Assembly (NCBI GenBank): GCA_965263045.1
Contig: CBDHGK010000041.1
Coordinates: 4,340,001 to 4,404,000, forward strand
Source: G963664115 sp965263045
GTDB lineage: Bacteria > Acidobacteriota > Terriglobia > 20CM-2-55-15
Length of the DNA: 64,000 nucleotides
Direction: 5' to 3'
Shown here: in pieces, positions 55,833 through 62,732 of the stretch
How positions within the stretch are numbered: the first letter of the stretch is position 1
How the letters are laid out: each line of letters begins with the position of its first letter
Translations under genes and position numbers: made by a program
Notes under the pieces: model-generated
Database searches by the model: none
Told to the model about the DNA's origin: nothing
What the model saw: the letters and a program-made list of their open reading frames with translations, nothing else

Positions 55833-56982
55833 GTGGTCCCCGTCAAACAGACTGTAACTTATCGAGCTTCTTTCGGGCACGTTGAACTTTTTCAAGAATA
55901 TCGGAAGCCGTTGCGGTCCAAATGAAGGGCTTCGGGTTCTGATTGTGACCCCCGACATATTCCTCCACGGCCTGGATTAGCTCAGGAACCGAATGGAAAA
56001 CCCCGCGCCGAAGCCGTTGTTCGGAAAGATCCCGGAAGAAGCGTTCGACCATGTTCAGCCAGGATGCACTGGTCGGTGTGAAGTGCACATGAAAGCGCGT
56101 GTTGCGCTTCAACCAGTTGACGACTTTCTGATGTTTGTGCGTGGCGTAGTTGTCGCAAATGATATGGATCTGTTTGTCTTTCGGCACGGAACGTTTGATC
56201 TGATTGAGAAACCGGATCCATTCCTGATGACGATGCTTCGGCATACAGGTCCCGATAATCGAGCCGTCCAGCGTATTGAGCGCGGCGAACATCGTGGTCG
56301 TCCCGTTGCGTTTGTAGTCGTGGGTGAGGGTGCCGCACCGCCCCTTCTTCAGAGGTACCCGGGTTGCGTGCGGTCCAGGGCCTGCATCTGGCTCTTCTCA
56401 TCGCAGGACAAAACAATGGCGTTTTCCGGAGGGTTCAGATACAAACCGACCACATCCTCCAACTTCTCGACAAATTGTTTGTCGTTGGAAAGTTTGAAGG
56501 TGCGTGCCAGATGAGGCTTCAAGCCATGAGCCCGCCAGATTCTCCCTACCGTGGACTCGCTGACGCCGGTTGCCCTGGCCATCAAGGACCGGCTCCAGTG
56601 CGTGGCGTTCGGAGGCTTCCCTTCGACCGTCTTCTTCACGATCCGGGCCCGCTTCCGGCGGCCGATCGAGGGAATCCGTCCACTGCGGGAAGCGTCCTTT
56701 TCGATTCCCCCGAGGCCATCTTCAACGAAACGATCGCGCCAACGTCCGGCCTTTTGACGAGTGATGTCCAACTTGGCAGCGATCTCCTGATTGTCCAGAC
56801 CCCCGGCGGCCAGCAAGACAATTCGAGATCGTTCCGCCAACCGGACCGCCACACTGCGGCTTCGGCTCAGTCGCTCCAGTTCCTTCCGCACAGGAATGTC
56901 CAATTTAATCGTCGGTGCTCTCCTCATATATACTCAGACGTAGGAAAGCTGAATAAGTTACATTAACTGTGACGGACTACAC
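55833..56982 (-). mobile_element. IS630-family element
   Basis: 1150 bp between TA copies (55831-55832 and 56983-56984), both within CTAG. The termini GTGGTCCCCGTCAAACAG...TGTAACTTAT and GTGTAGTCCGTCACAG...TGTAACTTAT are imperfect inverted repeats. It splits a small outer-membrane protein gene. A deletion derivative lies at 59341-59529. Confidence 0.88.
55843..56927 (-). pseudogene. IS630-family transposase, frameshifted
   Basis: Part 1 (56927-56349) has the double helix-turn-helix of IS630 (MARATGVSESTVGRIWRAHGL) and the first catalytic Asp (VLSCDEKSQMQALDRTQPG). Part 2 (to 55843) continues in another frame with KKGRCGTLTHDYKRNGTTTMF, the second Asp (HIICDNYATHK) and the Glu (SWLNMVERFF). 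Between QPG and LKKGRC one nucleotide seems to be missing (GGGTACCTCTG). This could be a mutation or a programmed frameshift site; no slippery heptamer is obvious. Confidence 0.85.
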
Positions 56983-57162
56983 TAGCAGCTGGCCGTGAAC
57001 GCCGTAAGTATCCGTATCCTTGAAAGCGGCGCTATCGGTAAACTGGGTTGGCAATAGATCCCCGTTTCCAGAGTTGATTTCAACCTCTTGAGCGAAAAGT
57101 GAATTGGGCTGGGCCAACAGCAAAACGAACAACCCTACACCTGCGAGAACGCCTCTTCTCAT
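56983..57162 (-). pseudogene. Small beta-barrel protein, N-terminal part
   Basis: ATG 57162 (AAAGGAG upstream) starts a signal peptide (VGLFVLLLAQPNSLFAQ) and EVEINSGNGDLLPTQFTDSAAF, then VHGQLLV, and meets the IS630 end. The partner piece is 55543-55832. The gene has the shared promoter motif upstream (57218-57250). Confidence 0.75.
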
Positions 57163-57217
57163 TGGGTCATCTCCTTTGATTACGGTACCCGGTCAGAGAA
57201 GTAGTCTCCGGCCCTAC

Positions 57218-57250
57218 TGGTGAGTGCAATCAGGTACGGAATTCTTACAT
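57218..57250 (-). promoter_or_regulatory. Shared promoter-like motif, beta-barrel gene
   Basis: Minus strand ATGTAAGAA-N15-CACTCACCA, 56 nt before the start at 57162; two changes from the consensus. Confidence 0.6.
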
Positions 57251-57551
57251 CCGCAAGGAGTGAGGGTAGGAGTCAGTTACCTTTGGATGGCAAAACGACG
57301 GAATCTTTCTGCCGAAATCAGAAGCAAAGTTGGCGCCGGCAGCATTGGGTGGTGACGGGACGATGGTGGGTTGAGTCGCTCGCTACAGCCCTCTGTTTGG
57401 AATACGGTCCGGTCTGGCCGTCCCTCTAAAAAAACACCCCCGTCCAGCCGAGCCCCATCGTCGCTTTGAAACCTCCCCCGAATCAGGACCGTTCAATCGA
57501 CTCTCAGGTACGACCCGCTTGATCGCCACAAGACCCCAAGAATTCGTGGGA

Positions 57552-57584
57552 GTGTAAGAATTCCGGGATTGCCCGCACTCACTA
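57552..57584 (+). promoter_or_regulatory. Shared promoter-like motif, secreted-protein gene
   Basis: GTGTAAGAA-N15-CACTCACTA, a perfect copy, 100 nt before the start at 57685. The sequence between 57251 and 57551 has no gene that I recognise. Confidence 0.65.
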
Positions 57585-57684
57585 ATGACATTTGGAATCT
57601 CAGGATCGGTTCTGGAGTTGGCGAACAACCACAGAACCTCCTGAATTCCCGTAGATAACTAACCGAATAAGAGGAGAGTTTACA

Positions 57685-58206
57685 ATGACACGATTGATTA
57701 CAGTTCTTGGAAGCCTGAGCCTGGTGTTCTTTCTGGCCACCGGCTCTCTCTACGGAGACGTCCCGTCTTCGTTCTTTGCATCCGCCGAGGGACTGAGGGT
57801 TAACGTTCCGTTCGAATTCTATGTCGGACATCAAACGTTTCCGGCAGGGGAATACCGGTTGGTACCCGCTCTCGATGGGACCGGCTTGTACCGAATCTAC
57901 AGTAGAAAGGGAAATCACTCTGCGTACCTTGCGACGACCTTCGCTCAGGCCGTCAACGACTCGGAATCAGGTGCCGTTTTCAAGAAGATCGGTCGGCATA
58001 ACGTCTTGTCTCAGTTCCCAGTGGTTGGTGGTGTGAGGATCGTGTCCGCTGCCAACGCTGACGAGTTTGTACAGACGGTTGAGAGCATTGCTTTTGAAAG
58101 AATGGAAGCCTCCATGCAGCATATTTCCATGCAGCATGTGAGGTTTGTCCTCGAAAGAATCGCGGCGGAGCGGGCTGAAACCGCAGCCGCGGCCGACAGG
58201 CGGTAA
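57685..58206 (+). CDS. Secreted protein, acidobacterial type
   Basis: 173 residues with a signal peptide (LGSLSLVFFLATGSLYG) and the block RVNVPFEFYVGHQTFPAGEYRLVP, which is common in acidobacterial secreted proteins of unknown function. Its C-terminal 50 residues are a charged helix. AGAGGAGAG lies before the ATG. It carries the shared promoter motif, and the CBS gene follows 248 nt later behind a copy of the same leader. Confidence 0.75.
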   Translation: MTRLITVLGSLSLVFFLATGSLYGDVPSSFFASAEGLRVNVPFEFYVGHQTFPAGEYRLVPALDGTGLYRIYSRKGNHSAYLATTFAQAVNDSESGAVFKKIGRHNVLSQFPVVGGVRIVSAANADEFVQTVESIAFERMEASMQHISMQHVRFVLERIAAERAETAAAADRR

Positions 58207-58454
58207 GAGCAAGGGAGAGCCTACGGCGCGATCGCTCGCGAATCCGGTCCTGTTCCGGATTCCAGCCCGGGAGCAGTCGCATATCGTGGTTCAGGGAGAC
58301 ATACGGCTTTAGAGAACGTTGAAGATGCACCCGCACTTGTCGAGAGTATTAACAACCACGTCAGGCACGAAGGCGGCGTTCTGACAACCCGAGTTTATTG
58401 TCAACTTAACGTCCAAAACCGGTCGAAAACTAATCGAACAAGAGGAGAGTTTAC

Positions 58455-58997
58455 ATGACACGATTGATTTCGGCTTCAGGTAGTTTGATCTTGGCCGCGT
58501 CCCGATCGTTTCTGTGGCAAGGCAGGCGTGCAAGGGTACCGGTAGGCCGATCCAGAGGCAGCACAAACCTACTGCGAATCGCCGGAGTACCGGCCATTTC
58601 CGTCGCGTCGTCCGCCACAGTGAGCGAAGCCTTCGAGAGGATGGCGACGGAGGGTGTAGGAGCCGTTTTGGTTATCGATGGCGATGAGCTCAAGGGGATC
58701 TTCACCGAGCGCGACGTGATGTTGCGCGTCGCGCTACCGAAGAGGGACCCTGAGACGACCTCCATGCGCGACGTCATGACCTCATACGTGACGGTCGTAA
58801 GAAACAGCACAACCCGGGCTGACGCGCTCAAGATCATGGTGGAACGCCACATCCGGCATTTGCCGGTCGTGGGCGCATCCGGCAAGATCGATGGAGTATT
58901 GTCGATCTGCCACCTCCTTTCAGACCAGCTAGACGACCTCGAAAGAGAACTGGACTCTCTGACGGCCTATATTTCCGCGGATGGCATCGGTGGCTGA
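58455..58997 (+). CDS. CBS-domain pair protein
   Basis: 180 residues. Residues 38-170 are two CBS repeats (ISVASSATVSEAFERMATEGVGAVLVIDGDELKGIFTERDV and MTSYVTVVRNSTTRADALKIMVERHIRHLPVVGASGKIDGVLSI), a module that binds adenine nucleotides. The first 30 residues and the 30 nt upstream copy the start of the preceding gene (MTRLI..GSL, AAGAGGAGAG), so the CBS gene seems to have been joined to a duplicated leader. The Zn-finger gene starts 15 nt after its stop, likely in one transcript. Confidence 0.85.
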   Translation: MTRLISASGSLILAASRSFLWQGRRARVPVGRSRGSTNLLRIAGVPAISVASSATVSEAFERMATEGVGAVLVIDGDELKGIFTERDVMLRVALPKRDPETTSMRDVMTSYVTVVRNSTTRADALKIMVERHIRHLPVVGASGKIDGVLSICHLLSDQLDDLERELDSLTAYISADGIGG

Positions 58998-59012
58998 GGA
59001 ATCGGAAGATCA

Positions 59013-59360
59013 ATGCCGTCGATCCCCATGACCACGAAGGAAGGTGTGTATCTGTGCTCTAACTGCGGACTGGAAGCCATAGTAGAAGCACACGAATATG
59101 AATTCAAGGAGAGCGGATTTAACGTCATCCTGCTCGGTCTTAGGGTCGCGTACTGTCCGGAGTGTGGGAATCAGGATCCGATCATCCCGCAAATGGACGA
59201 TCTTATGAAAACACTCGGGCTGGATGTGGCGGCTAAGCCGACCCGGCTCAACGGCCCAGAGATACAGGTTCCTTCTAAAGGAGTTGACAAAATGATCGCA
59301 CAGCAAATGTTCTTGCTCGTCCTGGTATATGTGATGGCTAGTGTAGTCCGTCACAATTAA
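59013..59360 (+). pseudogene. MqsA/YgiT-like zinc-finger protein, altered C-terminus
   Basis: The first 70 residues hold two C-x2-C pairs (CSNCG at about 15-19 and CPECG at about 48-52), as in YgiT/MqsA-type zinc domains. After PTRLNGPEI, where a helix-turn-helix would be expected, the family-like reading (RFLLKELTK) is in another frame. The end of the ORF runs into the IS630 derivative at 59341. A frameshifted and truncated gene is the best reading. No toxin gene is adjacent. Confidence 0.55.
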
Positions 59361-59529
59361 CGTAACGGCTCTAGCTGTCCCATTTCTGATCATATATGCG
59401 GAAAATAATGCCCATTAGATCGGAAATCCCTGTGCGGAAGGAACTCGAACGGCTTGGCCGAAGCCGCAGTGTGTCGGTCTGGCTCGGGGAACGATCTGAA
59501 TAAGGTACAGTCTGTTAGACGGGGACCAC
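59341..59529 (-). mobile_element. 189-bp internal-deletion derivative of IS630
   Basis: The left end GTGTAGTCCGTCAC and right end GGGGACCAC match the two termini of the IS630 at 55833. TA copies (59339-59340, 59530-59531) lie within CTAG. Inside, only the transposase start (IPVRKELERLGRSRSVSV) survives, with about 950 bp missing. It could be moved in trans as a MITE. Confidence 0.82.
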
Positions 59530-59621
59530 TAGTTGCGTCTCGTTGACAAAGCACAACCCAAAATCGAACATCTGGGCTTGAGAGGTAGGCCACGGAAGAT
59601 TATTGGAGTTATAACCGAATC

Positions 59622-60975
59622 TGGTGTTTGAGGGATTGAAGAAAAGCGGCGTATCTGGTTGATTTGTTGTTTACGAGACTTCAAAGCAACCAAAGGAGAT
59701 ACGCCACTATGAGTAAGAGTATCGTTATTGAACGGGAAGATCGAGAAGCGATCGCAGACGCGGTGACCGATTTGCTACGAGCCGGAGCTCAAGAGCTGAT
59801 CCAACGCGCAGTCGAAGCCGAATTGTCAGAACTGCTATCCCAGCACAACGATCGGCGCACCGAGAAGGGGAACGCCGGGGTGGTGCGCAATGGCTATCTG
59901 CCTGAACGCGAACTGCAGACCGGTTTGGGACCGGTAACGGTGCAAATCCCGAAGGTCCGTGCCAAGACCGGCGAAGCGGTGACGTTCCGATCGGCGCTGG
60001 TACCTCCGTACATTCGAAAGACGAAGTCGCTGGAAGCCGCGGTGCCGTGGTTGTATTTGAAAGGCGTCTCGAGCGGCGAAATGGGTGAAGCCCTAAAAGT
60101 TCTTGTCGGTCCCCAGGCGCAAGGTCTGTCGGCGAGCACGGTATCGCGCCTGAAGCAGGTCTGGGGCGAGGAGTACCGCCAAAGCTGCGAGGAGCGGCTG
60201 GATGCAAACCGCTGGGTGTATGTCTGGGCCGACGGCATTTACAGCGGACTTCGTGCGGAACAAACCAAGTTGTGTGCATTGGTCGTGATCGGCGTGAATG
60301 AACGCGGAGAGAAGCGTTTTCTGGCGATCGAAGACGGTGTCCGGGAATCGACACAGAGTTGGCGCGAGGTCTTGTTGAAGCTGAAGTCCCGTGGGATGAA
60401 TATCCCGGAGTTGGCCATCGGTGACGGTGCGATGGGGTTCTGGGCCGCACTGGAGGAAATCTATCCCGGGACACGCCAACAACGCTGCTGGATGCACAAG
60501 ACCATGAACGTGTTGAACTGCCTACCCAAGTCGGCTCAGGCGAAAGCGAAAGAGGCCTTGCACGCGATCTGGAAGGCCGAGACAAAGGCAGACGCCGAGA
60601 AGGCATTCGACCTGTTCATTGAAACCTATGAACCGAAATATCCGAAAGCCACTCTCTGCCTCCAGAAAGACAGCGAAGCACTGCTGGCCTTTTACGACTT
60701 CCCGGCCAAGCACTGGCAGAGCCTCAGAACGACCAATCCCATTGAGTCGACCTTCGCGACCATCCGCCACCGGACCAAGCGATCCAGGGGGTGCCTGACG
60801 CGCGACGGCATGCTGCACATGATGTTCAAACTGGGACAGTGCGCTCAGAAGAACTGGCGACGATTACGAGGATTCGATGATCTGGCCAAGGTGATTACTG
60901 GAGTGAAATTCAACGATGGTATCGAGGTGACAAACGTCGATCAGGCCGCCGCTTGATTCAGTCGCCTAAACACCA
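59622..60975 (+). mobile_element. IS256-family element, second type
   Basis: About 1354 bp with inverted ends TGGTGTTTRRGSGAYTGAA. I find no matching target duplication next to these ends, so one flank may have been rearranged. It is unrelated in detail to the IS256 copies at 2861 and 21568. Confidence 0.75.
59709..60956 (+). CDS. IS256-family (Mutator-type) transposase
   Basis: A 415-aa DDE transposase: VWADGIYSGLR (first Asp), LAIGDGAMGFWAAL (second Asp), QRCWMHKTMNVLNCLP (C-x2-H) and RTTNPIESTFATIRHRTKRSRG (Glu). ATG 59709 has AAAGGAG upstream. Intact. Confidence 0.93.
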   Translation: MSKSIVIEREDREAIADAVTDLLRAGAQELIQRAVEAELSELLSQHNDRRTEKGNAGVVRNGYLPERELQTGLGPVTVQIPKVRAKTGEAVTFRSALVPPYIRKTKSLEAAVPWLYLKGVSSGEMGEALKVLVGPQAQGLSASTVSRLKQVWGEEYRQSCEERLDANRWVYVWADGIYSGLRAEQTKLCALVVIGVNERGEKRFLAIEDGVRESTQSWREVLLKLKSRGMNIPELAIGDGAMGFWAALEEIYPGTRQQRCWMHKTMNVLNCLPKSAQAKAKEALHAIWKAETKADAEKAFDLFIETYEPKYPKATLCLQKDSEALLAFYDFPAKHWQSLRTTNPIESTFATIRHRTKRSRGCLTRDGMLHMMFKLGQCAQKNWRRLRGFDDLAKVITGVKFNDGIEVTNVDQAAA

Positions 60976-61472
60976 CTTTTGACAATAACTCAGATTATTG
61001 CTCCTGCGGATCCCAACATGCTGATCAACCTTCGCTGTACGGAGGATTCATCGTCTGCCCAGACTGCGAAAGGCCCATCTGCTGTGACGCCGCTGGGTTC
61101 GGTCTGACCAAGGAGCCGCAGGACCCACCGGAAATTGGGAACGGCGCATACTTCGTCTGCGTGGGACACTGGAACGTTCTTGCGCACCCTGTGCAACATT
61201 CGGCTTGATTCCATCTCAAATGGGCGGAGGTCATTTTGAGCCACCTTTTGCCGCGATCATCGAAGACTCCTGATTTCTCTATACCGAATGCTTATTAGCC
61301 CTCCGGATTTCTCTTTCAGTGTGTTAAATCGAAAGCCAGTCTTTAACCCTCCTTGGTGCAGCCGCCAGGGTTCCCTTCCCGGACCATTCAATGGCTTGCG
61401 AAAGAAGCGTTCGGCCACGGCGGCGTGCCTCCTTCATCTGGTAGGCCGCCGCTAATTGAGTGTGTTTCTAAC
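60976..61472. other. Region without recognised gene
   Basis: Both strands contain short frames between 60990 and 61250. A plus-strand frame has CPDCERPICC and a minus-strand frame CTGCARTFQC, but neither matches a family I know. The remainder up to the PEGA gene is non-coding as far as I can tell. Confidence 0.35.
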
Positions 61473-61901
61473 TTAAGCCAGTGGTTCCATCTGTCCGCGA
61501 ATGTGGATGGTCTTGCCGAGACTGACGAAAATGCTCATCTGCATGGTCTCATATCCTTCAAGTCTAAGCTCGACATCGTGCTGTCCTTGAGAAAGATAAA
61601 GCCTTTGAAAGACCCCGTCGAAGTCATTGACGACACCGGCTTGCCCCTCGTCCACATAAACTCGAATTTCCTCACGCGAATCCTTCGGGTTTACCTCGAT
61701 CCGTACGGCTCCGTCATTGGAATACCCATAAGCATAAGGCCCGTAACCACTATAACCATACGGCCCGTAGCCATACCCGTAACCACCATAACCATAGCCA
61801 TGCCCGTAACCATACTGCGCAGGGGCCTCGGTCGGGAGTGCTAAGGATATCCCAGCGGTCATTACTGTAACTAAGACCAGAGTTCCTATTTTGTTTTTCA
61901 T
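61473..61901 (-). CDS. PEGA-domain protein with Gly-Tyr-rich region
   Basis: 142 residues from ATG 61901 (GAGGAGAA upstream). A signal peptide (about 28 residues, ending EAPAQ) is followed by a YGYGHGYGYGGYGYGYGPYG low-complexity stretch and a PEGA domain (VRIEVNPKDSREEIRVYVDEGQAGVVNDFDGVFQRLYLSQGQHDVELRLEGYE). PEGA domains are surface beta-sandwich modules. The shared promoter motif lies upstream, so it is a candidate regulon member. Confidence 0.85.
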   Translation of the reverse strand: MKNKIGTLVLVTVMTAGISLALPTEAPAQYGYGHGYGYGGYGYGYGPYGYSGYGPYAYGYSNDGAVRIEVNPKDSREEIRVYVDEGQAGVVNDFDGVFQRLYLSQGQHDVELRLEGYETMQMSIFVSLGKTIHIRGQMEPLA

Positions 61902-61946
61902 CACTGAGTTCTCCTCTTGAGGAATGCGCCCTATTGCGCCCTCGTT

Positions 61947-61979
61947 TAGTAAGTGCGGCTGAGGCGTGAATTATTACGC
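61947..61979 (-). promoter_or_regulatory. Shared promoter-like motif, PEGA gene
   Basis: Minus strand GCGTAATAA-N15-CACTTACTA, 46 nt before the start at 61901. Three changes from consensus, with the spacing exact. Confidence 0.55.
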
Positions 61980-62019
61980 TCGTGTTGTTGAGCTTGTTCT
62001 TGGATGTAGCCCTGTGAGA

Positions 62020-62240
62020 ACAACCTTTACAGATTTCACAGCCAAGGCAGGCCGAAAAATCGGATGCGTCAGCATCCAACGTAATCTTGCCGCAATCGAA
62101 TGGCATCTTCGCTTTCTGCAGGAAAAATGCGTGAAATTTGAATGTCGCCCGGATACACTCTGTTGTCATCAAGACTGCCCCGGTTTCGCTGGCTGAAACG
62201 CTCTTCGCAAGATGTTTTACGCCGATCAGGGCAGCCTTTC
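62020..62240 (-). pseudogene. IS1380 5' remnant
   Basis: From ATG near 62171 the minus frame gives MTTECIRATFKFHAFFLQKA and PFDCGKITLDADAS, matching the start of the IS1380 transposase at 9699 (MTTECNQTTFEFHGLNQRK, RFDGGKITSDAG), with similar untranslated sequence before it. The rest of the element is gone. Confidence 0.7.
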
Positions 62241-62366
62241 CTTGTCCTTTTGGTGATCTGTACGGATTCGGCCTATCGTGTCTGCGGCAGGCCCCGACGC
62301 TAGGTGGAATATGGGAACGAGCCGGGGACGGATACGCGGCGACGGTGGCCTCGAGGACTGGGCTCG

Positions 62367-62732
62367 ATGAAACACGCCAGCTTCCTTGTTCTTGCCGCAC
62401 TCCTGGTATTAATCGCGACTGATCGGATTCGAAATACCGAAACGGTCCTCGTGGAGGTGACCGCTGAAGCCTCCGCACCCGCGGTTCCTCCTCTAGTAGA
62501 ATTTGCCCCACCCCGCTTCGAACATTCAGCTTATGACTATGTCCGGACTCGCCTGGAGCGGGATCTAATGGCAATCGAGGCGTTCCGGCCGTCTTATCCA
62601 TTCTGGCAGCATGTCTTCACGATCCCAGACGGCAATGTCGCATTCGGAAGCGCAACGGACGGAAGGTTGCTGGTGTCGTTTCCCACCCGGGGTAACTGGG
62701 TTCGGGACGGCCGTTGGGAAGAACCTGCGCTA
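62367..62732 (+). pseudogene. Secreted protein N-terminal part, cut by IS1182-type element
   Basis: ATG 62367 starts a signal-anchor-like segment (ASFLVLAALLVLIATD) and then LERDLMAIEAFRPSYPFWQHVFTIPDGNVAFGSATDGRLLVSFPTRGNW. This resembles the N-terminal region of secreted lysozyme-like or transglycosylase-like proteins of Acidobacteria. The coding sequence is interrupted at the CTAG 62730-62733 by the next element. Family assignment is tentative. Confidence 0.5.

Noticed and set aside
59013..59360. Toxin-antitoxin module of MqsRA type
   Set aside because: The zinc-finger half is MqsA-like, but there is no toxin gene beside it and the DNA-binding half is broken.
61025..61244. Small Cys-rich protein genes on either strand
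   Set aside because: Both frames lack ribosome sites and recognisable families. I could not decide that either is real.
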